NCBI GenBank assembly: GCA_030323885.1
Contig: CM059193.1
Coordinates: 70,394,997 to 70,458,996 of the forward strand
Source of the DNA: Branchipolynoe longqiensis
Taxonomy: Eukaryota > Annelida > Polychaeta > Phyllodocida > Polynoidae
Direction: 5' to 3'
Length of the DNA stretch: 64,000 nucleotides
The notes beneath the pieces are model-generated. The model ran no database searches, was not told where the DNA came from, and saw only the letters and a program-made list of their open reading frames with translations. The position numbers and the translations under genes are program-made. Positions 21,229-32,159 of the stretch are shown here, piece after piece (the first letter of the stretch is position 1; every line of letters begins with the position of its first letter).

Positions 21229-21510
21229 CAGGAGTAGTGTGATGCCTACGTCACACGCAAAGCCTCAATACACCCAACGTGGCCACAAGCCCACCACCAC
21301 CACGATGCCACCTAGTGGTCAGAGGTGACAAGTAGTCGATGGAGAGTGGGAGTTGGGTCAGGTGGCAATAACGTTTGAATAACGCCGTCTGCTGGCGGAA
21401 TACAGACATTCCCGAGTTCCGCTGGTAGCCCCGGAAGGACACAAGCCGAGGTCCAGCACACCGGACAGCAGCGACAGCTTACAAGTTACATGCCCTCCTT
21501 AACAAAAGCT

Positions 21511-21805
21511 AAGCTTGTTTTATTTAACAACACCTCTAGAGCGGTTTTAATCATCGGCTATTGGACGTCAAACATATGGTCATTCTGACGTAGGCTAATC
21601 TTTCAGATAAGCAGCAAAGGGTCTATATGCACTTTCTCACAGACAGGATAGCACATACCACAGCCGTTAATGAAACAGTTGTGGACCACTCGTTGGAACG
21701 GAAAATAGTCCAAACTGCAAATGGGTCCACTGAGCAGGATTGTTCAGATGACCCACACCTTCACAGGTAGACACTACCGCCTGAGTTAGGTGCCGCTCCA
21801 CTCTG
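21511..21805 (-). mobile_element. SINE-B, full-length copy
   Basis: Tail at left (AAGCTTGTTTTATTTAACAA), body CAAACATATGGTCATTCTGA and GACAGGATAGCACATACC, tRNA-like head at right. Read on minus, the head has an A-box-like TAACTCAGGCGGTAG and a decayed B box. This SINE type is, as far as I know, widespread in molluscs. Target duplication is unclear. Confidence 0.85.
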
Positions 21806-22080
21806 ACCTCCCTACCAGCCAGTCATATCGTTCACTATAATTTTCCCCTATAGTATAATCACATGCTTCCTAATGACCGAACGTTGCAGGGTTACATTGT
21901 TTACCAATGCAAATTACTGCGAAATCGTCCTATGAAATATTTTACATATATATACAGAGTTGCCAAGACAGGAGCGCCGGCTACCGAGAACACCGACTGA
22001 AAGTAGGCCGTGGCGGATATTGGCACAACGCGCCACTTCCGGTGGGCGGACAACTCACTTCCGGTCAGAAAGAAGCCGCT

Positions 22081-22121
22081 AGTGAGTGAGTGAGTGAGTG
22101 AGTGAGTGAGTGAGTGAGTGA
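22081..22121. repeat. (GAGT)n microsatellite
   Basis: Ten perfect units. Confidence 0.97.
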
Positions 22122-22286
22122 ATGCACACATGTTATGGGGAGGTCGTACTAACAGTTCAAATATTCCTGGTTAATAATTAGTTGAGGTTTTGATGAAACA
22201 AAGCATAGTAAGCGAAACGTACAATGAAAGCTGTCGGCACATGTGTGCTGAAACTGTTGACGCATGCGCACTGAGCGTGTTCCAGT

Positions 22287-22423
22287 GACCACGGTGGCCT
22301 GACTTCCCATTGGGGCAGCATGAGTCGCCATGAGTCCGCACATTCACAAGTCGGTACCCGTTCTAATATGACCTTAGATGTTGCCAGGACGGAAAACTCC
22401 AACAACCAACCAACCAACCAATC
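22287..22423 (+). mobile_element. SINE-A fragment with AACC tail
   Basis: GGTGGCCTGACTTCCC through ATGACCTTAGATGTTGCCAG and a (CAAC)n/(CAAC)C tail. An ACGCATGCGCA motif sits just upstream at about 22258. Confidence 0.8.
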
Positions 22424-22865
22424 CAGTGACCAGACCTTCACATTAGGAATCTGACACAGAAAAAGTCCGATACACTAACCAACCACGCTCAGAACTCATA
22501 CAAAAATTGTTTAATGTTCACATGCACCATAGTCTAGTAAAAAGGTATCTGAGAAACATATATTTGTTTGGCCTTAGTTACAGGTTGCAGGTGTTCTCAC
22601 TGAAGGGGCTGGGAGATACGTGTTTGAAATATTCACGAATCGAGCCAGTATTCCTAAGAAACCACCAACACGAGGCGTCAGTTAATGAGTGACGTCCAAT
22701 AAAGGATTTTGCGTCCCCCAAAAAACGACTTTGACTGGACAAGCTAGAACTGTGACCTGGCATGTTGGGTGACACACAGCCTCAGTCCTTCATGACGGGT
22801 CATGGCAAAGCTCATATTCTAACATCTCTTTCTCTCTGATTTGGATTGGCATTCCTATAAAGGCT

Positions 22866-23190
22866 TAGTTTGCTTGTTGTTTTCCGTCCTAGCATCTAAG
22901 GTCATAACAGGACTGGTACCAGGTTACAGTGCGCACTCATGGTGACTTAATAGTGATGCCCCACTGGGAGACCAGGCGGCTGGCACCGTGATCCAATGTC
23001 CCCATTTCACATTATCCTGATACAAAAACCAACCAGTCCATATCATATCCTATCCTGTCCTATCAATGACAATCGCCAGGCTAGGTAGCGACAAGTATTA
23101 ATTTGATACACCATTGGTTTGACTCGGCTGAAATGCCGAACTTCCGAATGGGATTCCTGCGCTCTACAGATTCGGCCACTGCGTTCGGTC
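22866..23190 (-). mobile_element. SINE-A, nearly full-length diverged copy
   Basis: Tail TTTTCCGTCCTAGCATCTAA, body with ATCCTATCCTGTCC micro-duplication, head GATTCGGCCACTGCG. Confidence 0.85.
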
Positions 23191-23930
23191 TATAAGGGAA
23201 TTTTGCGACGTGGGTGACTGCACAGTGCCTCTAATCAAGCTGCACCTCACTAAAGTTCAACGCCCAAAGCTGAATACTGCTGAATTAAACCCTGGGAATC
23301 CTAGCCATAATGTACCACCTGTGTCTGATAGCAAGCACCTGCTGCATTTCGTATAAGCGCTCTTCTTAGAAATACTCGATTAAATACCAGAAACCCACTT
23401 ATTAATGCAAACACCACTGTAGAACACATTCACTACTTTATGTGTCATTTTGTATAAATTATGAATGCGATGGTAGGGATCGGGTGGAAATCAATTAATC
23501 TTAATGGAACAAGTGCGGGTCTATTTCAATCCATGCACAGAATCCAGGCACCCGAAAGAAAATGGCATTGTTTCCCCCTCTCACCCGAAAAGCACATCCC
23601 ACAAGGATAATGAAATGCCACTGGTAGCCAAATACTAGATGGAAAAACCACTAACAGTCTCCGAACCCAGCACATTTTCAACCAATGAAACATGGCGAGA
23701 TTCATTGCCCTTTTTGCGGGGCTTATTGATCTCATTTATTTTCCCTGTCGTTGTTTCTCCCAAGACCAATTCTTCATTTTGACCATCCAGTCCAAAGTCC
23801 ATCCATTTTCTGTTATTACAACCTACGGGAAATGAAAGATGGCCAGCCCGTGGGTGGATTGCTTAATGAATGGTTGCAGTAAATAAAACCTGCGGTGGGC
23901 GCTGATGGATCGGAACCCCAACCGGAAAGT
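23191..23930. other. unique DNA, nothing recognised
   Basis: Complex, non-repetitive sequence. No domain-bearing frame or convincing exon was found. It is one of the larger stretches free of repeats, so a conserved non-coding element could be present but cannot be shown here. Confidence 0.45.
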
Positions 23931-23934
23931 GACC

Positions 23935-24515
23935 TGTTCTGGTGTTAAAACATACAGGCTGCGGGTCAGCTCTTTCGGGACGGATTTTATTGTATACAGG
24001 TTTGTGTTAAAACATAAAGACTGCGGATCGGCCCTTTCGGAGGCGGCTTTATTGTATACATGGTGGTGCCAAATTGAAGCACATTTTTACCGTTCCAGCG
24101 TTAAAATATAAAGCCTGTGGAGCAGCCCTTTCGAAGGTGGCTTTAATGTAATGTGATGTCATTGCAAATCGAAGCACATTTTTACCGTTCCAGACAAAGA
24201 TTGTGGCTCAGCCCTTAGGGAAGTGCTTTTAATGATCTAAATTGAAGCACATTTTACTGTTCCAATGTTAAAACATAAAGACTGTGGCTGAGCTCTTTCA
24301 GAGGTGGCTGAGCTCTTTCAGAGGTGGCTGTAATGTATACATGTCGGTGCCAAATTGGAGCACATTTTGACCGTTCAAGATTGTGGGTGAGCCCTTACGG
24401 AGATGGCTTTAATGTGCTAAATTGAAACACATTTTTACCGTTCCAGTGTGTGTAAAGACTGCAGCTGAGCCCTATCAGAGATGGATTTAATTGAAGCCTA
24501 ATTGAAGGACATTTT
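23935..24515. repeat. diverged tandem repeat of about 100-120 bp, six or so units
   Basis: Recurring blocks: GTTAAAACATAAAGACTG, CTGAGCCCTTTC(A/G)GAGG, TTTAATGTATACATG and AAATTGAAGCACATTTTTAC. A 20-bp GGTGGCTGAGCTCTTTCAGA segment is locally doubled at about 24292-24330. Confidence 0.85.
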
Positions 24516-24519
24516 CACA

Positions 24520-25330
24520 TACATTTGGGTGGGGGGGGGGGCTATCTTCCATAACTAACTAGTAATATTTCATGTGTAAAAATTAGCAATTTCAAAAAGG
24601 TCATAGCTGCGGTGAAGGTCATTTAGGAGAAGTGTGAGGTCCGATATGGGGGTGTGGGGGGTGCTGAGGCCCCATATGGGGGTTGGAACAGAATGGTGTC
24701 TGGAACGATCATGAGCTGATGCACATCCGAAGTCCGAATAGCCTCAAACCCAATAGAAGGGCAGTAAGGGATTTACCAAAGAGGCAATTACCGGCTTTCA
24801 ACTTGTTCACCAGCTTTCAAATGCCAGTGATCTGAACAATCCATACAATTTGCTACCAGACTATCGGACTAGGCGAGCAAAGGGGAAGAAGAATCAACAC
24901 GCATACAGGCTGGTATTCATTTTGCAATCTTTTAAAAAAAATAGGCTCGAGATAATTTTATTTTCACATTGACAACTTTAACAAGACATTCTCCGAGTCA
25001 ATTTTACATGTATAGTTTGTGAATAAGGCATTCTCCAAGTCTTTTTCAATATAAGGTCGTATATAATTTAAATCATTGACGAGTGATTGATGGTGACCTT
25101 ACACACGCCTGGCCAGCGAAAGTCATATTTAATCGTATTTATTTTGCTGGTCAGTTTTCTCTCTCTAGAAAGTAACATGTCTTTTACTTCAAGGAATTAA
25201 AAAATAAATAAATAAAACGCCATTGCGTTAAATGCCTACATCAGGTATATAAAGCAGATATCAATTAATATAAAACTCAAGTCTCTGCTATCTTGAAAGA
25301 CCTACACTGGGAATAACAGGATATATTTTA
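24520..25330. other. AT-rich unique DNA, nothing recognised
   Basis: Contains GGCCCCATATGGGGG-type G-rich palindromic sequence near 24640-24690. No gene signal. Confidence 0.45.
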
Positions 25331-27640
25331 CAAGTCACAACTGTATTTAATTCTTGTGGGTTTTCTAATTGTTGCATTTTTGTTCTTAGGTTCTTATTTC
25401 TTACACATATTATAATATATAAATTTCTAGATAAACAAGATCTAATTAGTCTTGTGGACCATTGGTTTCTTTCATAGATATATAAATATAACGTATATTT
25501 TCAGATACGCAAGCCGCTACTGTATTTAATTCTTCTTGCAGTCTTGCTTGATGAGGCTGACTTTGTTCTTGCCCTTTCTTCTTCATGTATTATGCACTAC
25601 TGTATTTATTGCTTCCTTCGAAATTTCTTATGCTTCCCATTGCATATTGCATTTTATATTTCTTGTAGGTGCTCTTGCTGCTGTTGCGTTTGTTATACAA
25701 ATCACCACTGAATTCAATACTTTTTGTTTGTTTCCCTTCTACTGTTCTTGCATTGTCACAAGTCACAAATGAATTTAAACTTCTTATGGGTTTTCCTTCT
25801 GTTATTATTGTGCTTCTTATATAGAAATCGCTACTGACTTTAATACTTCTTGTGGTGTCTTTTCTGCTTCTTATGCCAATCGTTATTCAATTAAATAATT
25901 CTTGTAGATATTCTTGTTTGTTCTTATATACATGTCCCTACTGAATTTAATATTAGTTGTGGGTTTTCTTGCTTCTGTTGCGTTTGTTATACAAATCGCT
26001 GCTGAATTGTGGGTTTTCTTACCACTGATGTGGCATTTGTTCTGATATACAACACCCTACTGAATTTAACACTTCTTGTGGGCTTTCTTATGGCTACTCT
26101 TGTGTTTGTTCTGATATAAAAGACCCTACTGAATTTAACACTTCTTGTGGGTTTTCTTACTGCTGATGTTGTGTTTGTTCTGATATACAAGACCCCACTG
26201 AATTTAACACTTCTTGTGGGTTTTCTTACTGCTGATGTTGTGTGTGTTCTGATATAAAAGACCCTACTGAATTTAACACTTCTTGTGGGTTTTCTTACTG
26301 CTGATGTTGCGTTTGTTCTGATATAAAAGTCCCCACTGAATTTAACACTTCTTGTGGGTTTTCTTACTGCTGATGTTGTGTGTGTTCTGATATAAAAGAC
26401 CCTACTGAATTTAACACTTCTTGTGGGTTTTCTTACTGCTGATGTTGTGTTTGTTCTGATATAAAAGACCCTACTGAATTTAACACTTCTTGTGGGTTTT
26501 CTTACTGCTGATGTTGTGTTTGTTCTGATATACAAGACCCTACTGAATTTAACACTTCTTGTGGGTTTTCTAACCGCTGATGTTGTGTTTGTTCTGATAT
26601 ACAAGACCCCACTGAATTTAACACTTCTTGTGGGTTTTCTTACTGCTGATGTTGCGTTTGTTCTGATATAAAAGTCCCCACTGAATTTAACACTTCTTGT
26701 GGGTTTTCTTACTGCTGATGTTGTGTGTGTTCTGATATAAAAGACCCTACAGAATTTAACACTTCTAGTGGGTTTTCTTACTGCTGATGTTGCGTTTATT
26801 CTGATATAAAAGACCCCACTGAACTTAACACTTCTTGTGGGTTTTCTAACCGCTGATGTGGCGTTTGTTCTGATATAAAAGACCCTACTGAATTTAACAC
26901 TTCTTGTGGGTTTTCTAACCGCTGATGTTGCGTTTATTCTGATATAAAAGACCCCACTGAATTTAACACTTCTTGTGGGTTTTCTTACTGCTGATGTTGT
27001 GTTTGTTCTGATATACAAGACCCTACTGAATTTAACACTTCTTGTGGGTTTTCTAACCGCTGATGTTGTGTTTGTTCTGATATACAAGACCCTACTGAAT
27101 TTAACACTTCTTGTGGGTTTTCTTACTGCTGATGTTGTGTTTGTTCTGATATAAAAGACCCTACTGAATTTAACACTTCTTGTGGGTTTTCTAACTGCTG
27201 ATGTTGTGTTTGTTCTGATATACAAGACCCTACTGAATTTAACACTTCTTGTGGGTTTTCTTACTGCTGATGTTGTGTTTGTTCTGATATAAAAGACCCT
27301 ACTGAATTTAACACTTCTTGTGGGTTTTCTTACTGCTGATGTTGCGTTTGTTCTGATATAAAAGTCCCCACTGAATTTAACACTTCTTGTGGGTTTTCTT
27401 ACTGCTGATGTTGTGTGTGTTCTGATATAAAAGACCCTACAGAATTTAACACTTCTAGTGGGTTTTCTTACTGCTGATCTTGCGTTTATTCTGATATAAA
27501 AGACCCCACTGAATTTAACACTTCTTGTGGGTTTTCTTACTGCTGATGTTGTGTTTGTTCTGATATAAAAGACCCTACTGAATTTAACACTTCTTGTGGG
27601 TTTTCTTACTGCTGATGTTGCGTTTGTTCTGATTTTTTCC
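25330..27640. repeat. 69-bp satellite array, about 24 good units plus older degenerate units
   Basis: From about 26010 the unit CTGAATTTAACACTTCTTGT + GGGTTTTCTTACTGCTGATG + TTGTGTTTGTTCTGATATA repeats at exactly 69 bp. The left part (25330-26010) holds degraded units. 69 is a multiple of three, so a 412-codon minus frame (TSAVRKPTRSVKF repeated) arises; it has no ATG start and no flanking coding signal. It lies in the presumed intron downstream of the dsRBD exon. Confidence 0.97.
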
Positions 27641-27694
27641 TTTTAAACAAATTATGTCACAATTATCACATGTCAAGACAGTGACTAGACTTAC

Positions 27695-27818
27695 CTTGGG
27701 TTGTGTGGGGGCCCACTCTGACTGACCACCTCTATCCGTACCTCCATGCCTCTCTTCTGTCCATATTCGTTCAGCGCACTCACCGGGTTCTTATCGCCGT
27801 TCAACAACGCCTGTGGCA
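27695..27818 (-). CDS. internal exon encoding N-terminal half of a double-stranded-RNA-binding domain
   Basis: A 124-nt exon on minus. The acceptor is TTTTCTGTGTTGCAG with a pyrimidine tract and the donor is GTAAGT, both consensus. It encodes PQALLNGD, KNPVSALNEYGQKRG, MEVRIEVV and SQSGPPHNP, then a split codon for R or S. Helix 1 (NPV..L.EY.QKRG) and strand 1 into the SGPPH.P loop are the classic dsRBD start. The spacing and SGPPH loop are closest to dsRBDs of ADAR/ADAD, SON and related proteins; I cannot choose between them. Introns are phase 1 upstream and phase 2 downstream. The rest of the domain must be on another exon, which I did not find. Confidence 0.7.
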
Positions 27819-27899
27819 CTGCAACACAGAAAACAAAACAACAAACCATGAGTACACCACATTTCTATTTCCCACCAGTCATCTCAACAGGAGCACATA

Positions 27900-28050
27900 T
27901 CCATGCACAACACACCGCACCACACGACCAATGCGCAGGGATGTGATTGGTCATCAGCAAGAAAAGGTTGGAGGTTTGGGGGCCGCCCAGGTTTGGCCAA
28001 CAAGAATCGACCTTATGAAAGAAGGTTTACAAGAAGAGCCATCTAGTGTA

Positions 28051-28094
<44 letters not shown>

Positions 28095-28122
28095 ACCAAA
28101 GCCTTACGCAAGCCGGTATTAG
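27900..28122 (+). other. open plus frame running into an (AAT)n tract
   Basis: About 45 codons beginning at ATG near 27930 (WPTRIDLMKEGLQEE) run into (AAT)14 at 28050-28093, giving poly-asparagine. A LINE 3' end with a microsatellite tail would look like this, but no reverse transcriptase sequence is present. A chance frame is equally likely. Confidence 0.25.
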
Positions 28123-28364
28123 CGGAAAAACAGCTGGCTTCCCGGACACTGCATAAAAACACAAATTCAATATTAAAAACACACAAATCCTTACAAAAAC
28201 ACACAAATCCCTGAATTCATTATCATTCTAGCTGATAATAGAGGTTTTCCCACCACAAACCGAGACACTCCTCACTAGTAGTAGAACTAACATGGGAAGC
28301 AACTCACGATGGAGAATGTCCACATGGTACTGGCAAGAATTGATGTAGGTAGCTGCTGAGGGGC

Positions 28365-28735
28365 AGAGGAAGAGTGAGAGGGGCAGAGTGGGCGACAGGC
28401 GAGAAAGTGAGCGAGAGGGGAGAGAGTGAGTGGGGGAGAGCGAGTGAGGGAGAATGATTGAGTGGGGGAGAGTGAGGGAGAAAGTGAGTGAGAGGGGAGA
28501 GTGAGTGAGAGGGGAGAGAGTGAGTGAGAGGGGAGAGAGTGAGTGAGAGGGGAGAGAGTGAGTGAGAGGGGGAGAGTGAGTAAGAGGGCGAGAGTGAGTG
28601 AGAGGGCGAGAGAGAGAGGGGGAGGGTGAGTGAGAGGGGGAGGGTGAGTGAGAGGGGGAGAGTGAGTGAGAGGGGGAGAGTGAGTGAGAGGGGGAGAGTG
28701 AGAGGTAGGGGATGAGCAGAGGGGGAGAGTGAGAG
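28365..28735. repeat. GAGTGAGAGGGGGA-type purine array
   Basis: 16-18-bp units of GAGTGAGAGGGG(G)AGA. Minus frames of 150-180 codons (SLTLPLSLT repeated) are artefacts. Confidence 0.95.
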
Positions 28736-28942
28736 CTCGGAGGAAAGAAGCCTTAAGAGTATAAACAATTAAAATACCCCCACCCCCACCTCTCCCACCG
28801 AAGCTTGTACACTGGCAGACGGCCAGAACTTTCTGCATCCGCTGGTTTTGATCTCCTTATCCTCTTCAAGTCGTGCCGACAATGCCCCCCATGCTATTAC
28901 CAGCCTCCCGCCTCTCCGCCACTCACTGTACAATCCTCTCAC

Positions 28943-28983
28943 CATACATGCTTAACAGGTCGCTCAGCACTCGCCTCCTCAGA
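28943..28983 (-). CDS. candidate 41-nt exon upstream of the dsRBD exon
   Basis: Minus frame LRRRVLSDLLSMY ends in phase 1 at a donor GTGAGAGG (28942-28941). Joined to the 27818 exon the split codon reads V and the frame continues. The acceptor (GTGTTAG at 28984) is weak, though preceded by a long C/T-rich tract at 29000-29040. The matching phase supports it, but one in three random exons would match. Confidence 0.3.
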
Positions 28984-29007
28984 CTAACACTTACGGGGGA
29001 GGGGTGG

Positions 29008-29045
29008 GAGGGGTGGTGGTGGTGGTGGTGGTGGGGGGGGGGGTG
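29008..29045. repeat. (GGT)n and poly-G run
   Basis: Seven GGT units then 12 G. Read on minus it is the pyrimidine tract upstream of the candidate 41-nt exon. Confidence 0.95.
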
Positions 29046-29049
29046 CCTT

Positions 29050-29690
29050 TAAGACATTTCTCCTGATTAGGGATTTTTATCCCAGCAGAGCGCACATAAG
29101 TCTCCTTAACAAAAATGCATGAGGAAAAAAAAACAATACATCGTCATTTTTTTCAAGGACAGTGCACACAATTCTAATTAACAAAAATGCACGAGTAAAA
29201 ACCCACACAGTATATTGTTTGTAAAGAAGTCTCGCCTTATTTTTTTAAAACTATTTTTGTGTGACACCCCCCCCCCCAATTTGTTTGTGCATTTTATTTG
29301 TGGATTATAATTATAATTACAATTATACTTTAGCGTCCTTTTTCTCTGCGTGTTGTATATTCTTTGTGTATTCTTACTTTCCATGAAAAATAGAGGGCGT
29401 ATTTTTATGTATTTGTCTTTTTAATTTTTCACTGAACCGGGAGTGCTAAAGCTGGACTCCATCCAACCAATTAAGCTGCCTTATTTAACTTGTTAATTCC
29501 TGGATACAGCAGGAATACTAACAAAGACCGATTGGCATTTTATTTCAAGCGCCACTAGAAGTATCGAGGCATCTTTCCCACAAACTGTAAGTCATTGGTT
29601 TGGCCTCGACGGTGTATCAAACTCCTAAAATTCCGCTGTAATTTGAGACCGGCTGACAGGTAATTCTAAGACTGGCTGAACAGGTACTCT
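29050..29690. other. AT-rich unique DNA with one SINE-A crumb
   Basis: Only a short SINE-A-like piece at 29589-29640 (AAGTCATTGGTTTGG) is recognised. Confidence 0.45.
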
Positions 29691-29692
29691 TA

Positions 29693-29955
29693 TGCCCGGT
29701 ACACACCTACCGTTTACGACCGTTTTTGCGCACCCACCAACCGTATACGATCTAAAACTGCCCAAAAGTTGTGAGGTGTGCACTCCCCTAGCACATCTAC
29801 CGATTGCGATTCACGATTTTTAGGGCTAAAACGGTAGGTGTGTGCTAGCATTACGATTGCGATTCGCAATTCGAAAAATGAATCGGCCCGTTTTCAGTTT
29901 TAAGCGGATCGGGAGTTTTAGTGCGCGAATCCTATACGTATGTGTGTACCTGGCA
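29693..29955. mobile_element. Harbinger-like MITE, 263 bp, TTA target duplication
   Basis: Ends TGCCCGGTACACACCTACCG and, inverted, TGCCAGGTACACACATACG. It is flanked by TTA at 29690-29692 and 29956-29958, the 3-bp duplication typical of PIF/Harbinger elements. An internal CGATTGCGATTC motif is repeated in both orientations. A second, broken end of similar type (TGCCCCGGTCACATGCACG) lies at 29989-30030. Confidence 0.75.
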
Positions 29956-30030
29956 TTAGAGATTGGGCTCGGCTCACTCTCCCCCTAATGCCCCGGTCAC
30001 ATGCACGTTAGTGGACGTAGTTGAACGTAG

Positions 30031-30076
30031 CTGATATGACCTTAGATGTTGCTAGGATGTAAAACAACAACAAACC
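30031..30076 (+). mobile_element. SINE-A tail fragment
   Basis: CTGATATGACCTTAGATGTT followed by AAAACAACAACAAAC. Confidence 0.8.
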
Positions 30077-30372
30077 CAGCACTACCCGCACAGAACGGCG
30101 CTACAGGGAAAGCAACTGTCTGTGCTGGGCTTAGGCATAGGCAATAACACATCTCCAGGAACCCCATCGTACCCAGAAAACAAACCAACTATATCCTAAA
30201 CGACCACAATTAGTGCTGAGTGCATAAGAGAGAGCTGTGAAAGTAAATATGAAGCAGCTTGTGAAAGCAGCTAATGAATGGAACTAGGTGTTAATAAGCG
30301 CGTACTGTTTTAAAAAATTATTTATGTTAACAGAATTCTACATAGTGACCCGAAGAAAGCAGCACCCGAAGA

Positions 30373-30905
30373 AAGCAGCAAATTTTCCAAACAATTCCAC
30401 ACAATCTAGATTGTATCCTACACATAACACTGGTGCAATAAAAAAGATGTGACCGAATTTGACAGATTTGGACTGATTTGGATTGTTTTTGCACAGAATA
30501 TATTAAGTCAATTTAGTAGAACCTGTTACTGCTGAAGCATATATACTGTCATAATTTTGACATGCATGTCAACAATGGTGTTCTCTGTGGCGCAGTGGTT
30601 AGAGTGACTATTTTGGTGGTTCGATTCCCCACGCAATTACCTCTGCCAATTTGAATTTCTAGCGCTGTGTATAACTGACAGCGTCATCAAAGACTAGTGG
30701 CTCTCATACCATGTCTATGTGGTGTGGGAGGTTAAAAATCCCTTGGGTCGAAAATAGTGTAGGTTCGAGCTTTCTATCGACCAAGAAGTCTATTTCAGTC
30801 TTATCCATGATATGCAGTATAAATCTTCAAAAAAAATAACGGCTTCACTTCAAATAGCTGTACCATTGCCCACTTATAATTGTAAGAAGTTACTTCAAGC
30901 TAAAT
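30373..30905 (+). mobile_element. family T TIR element, copy split by a SINE
   Basis: Left part 30373-30580 (CAAATTTTCCAAACAATTCC ... GAACCTGTTACTGCTGAAGC) and right part about 30846-30905 (CTTCAAATAGCTGTACCATT) are colinear with the intact copies. The SINE-C at 30580-30845 sits between them. The original left end is missing. Confidence 0.65.
30580..30845 (+). mobile_element. SINE-C, a third tRNA-derived SINE
   Basis: The head carries an A box (TGGCGCAGTGGTTAGAGTG, 30587-30605) and a B box GGTTCGATTCC (30618-30628), both close to RNA polymerase III consensus. The body has TGGTGTGGGAGGTTAAAAAT and the tail is A-rich (TTCAAAAAAAATAA). Single copy in the window. It is not a tRNA gene: there is no foldable acceptor stem. 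Confidence 0.75.
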
Positions 30906-31135
30906 AATCTATTTCTCCAAACCAAACCAAACCTAACCTATTAGTCCAAATCCATTGGACTAGACAATGTTACTAATACAACTACCTTTGTAATATAATG
31001 TTTACAATTACAAGTTTTCATTCTTTCGACTTTACTGATCTCCATACGCACATTGCACACCTTGGAGGTAAATTTAATTTCGGGGGTGGGGGGGTGGGGG
31101 GAACAAAAAGCAGGTCCATAACTGAATTTGGTTAT
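30906..31135. other. unique AT-rich DNA, ambiguous open frames
   Basis: A plus frame (FDFTDLHTHIAHLG, then GTAAAT at about 31070) and a minus frame are both open over the same bases. Neither has a recognisable domain. Confidence 0.3.
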
Positions 31136-31480
31136 AGGCTTACGGGGGTCTTTTCTATCTGTAACAAAGCGGGTCCCTAACATCTGTGCTAAGTAGGCTT
31201 ACAATAGTCTTTTCTATAACAAGGCGAGTTCCTAACAATTGTCTTGTGGGAGTCTTTCTATAATAAAGCATGTTGTCACAATTGTGTTATATATAGACTT
31301 GCGGTAGGCTTTTTTCAATGACATTTTTTTTTAAAGAAGAGAAAAACTTATTATTGCCTGAGATAGCCATGTAATGTTGTCACAATTGTGTTATATATAG
31401 GCTTGCGGTAGGCTTTTTTCAATGACAATTTTTTAAAAGAAAAAAACATATTATTGCCTGAGATTGCCATGTAATTGTAT
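31130..31480. repeat. diverged short repeats (about 57 bp) and a 104-bp tandem duplication
   Basis: AGGCTTAC/GTCTTTTCTATAACAA blocks recur from 31130 to 31270. The segment starting TGTTGTCACAATTGTG at 31271 is repeated at 31375. Confidence 0.85.
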
Positions 31481-31825
31481 AGGCGGTCCATACAGTAACC
31501 AGCATTACTGCCTCCCCCCACACCCCTACAACCCCCCCCCCCCACACACACACACACACAACCATGACCATAACATCTCCATGAGCCTGCACCGTCTCAG
31601 TGGTCAAGAAACCACTGCACACTGCCTCTATCGTCACCAATCAATAAACAGTGCGGGCGGCAGCCATTTGGCAGCTTTCCCGTCCAGGCACGCCATTATA
31701 TTAGCGCTCGCGGAATATAAAGGCAATATTGAAATTCCTTGATTAGGGAGGATGAGTAGAGGGGAGAGGAGAGCCTGGAGACAGTGGAGAGCCGACGGGA
31801 ATATACATATTTGCTTTTTGCGAAA

Positions 31826-31870
31826 GTTTGCTTGCTTGTTGTTGTACGTCCTAGCAACACCTAAGGTGAG
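31826..31870 (-). mobile_element. SINE-A tail fragment
   Basis: GTTGTACGTCCTAGCAACAC then CTAAGG. Confidence 0.75.
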
Positions 31871-32036
31871 AAAGTAGCACATAATTACCCCCCAAAGCCC
31901 ACCCTGCATCACTATCCCCGCTACCATCCCAGTAAAATTATGCAAGCTGGCTAATTATGATTAGTCATGTCATGGCGCAATGATTTTCTAAGCCCCCCCC
32001 CCCATACTTTCAAATCTCCGCAATTCTGATTCAGAT

Positions 32037-32155
32037 GACAGTGCACATTCATGGCGACTTCATAGCTTTGTTTGTTGGGGTTTTAGATCCTATCAACATC
32101 TATGGTTATACCAGATCGTTTTCGTTGGAGTCTTACGTTCTGGCAACATCTAAGT
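32037..32155 (-). mobile_element. two SINE-A tail/body crumbs in tandem
   Basis: GACAGTGCACATTCATGGCG, then two separate CAACATCTA tails at about 32093 and 32142. Confidence 0.7.
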
Positions 32156-32159
32156 GAAA

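Noticed and set aside
25987..27225. 412-codon minus frame with a 23-residue repeat
   Set aside because: Product of the 69-bp satellite; starts at TTG, shows no domain and no coding flank.
30587..30660. tRNA gene
   Set aside because: A and B boxes are present but the sequence does not close into a tRNA and continues into a SINE body with an A-rich tail.
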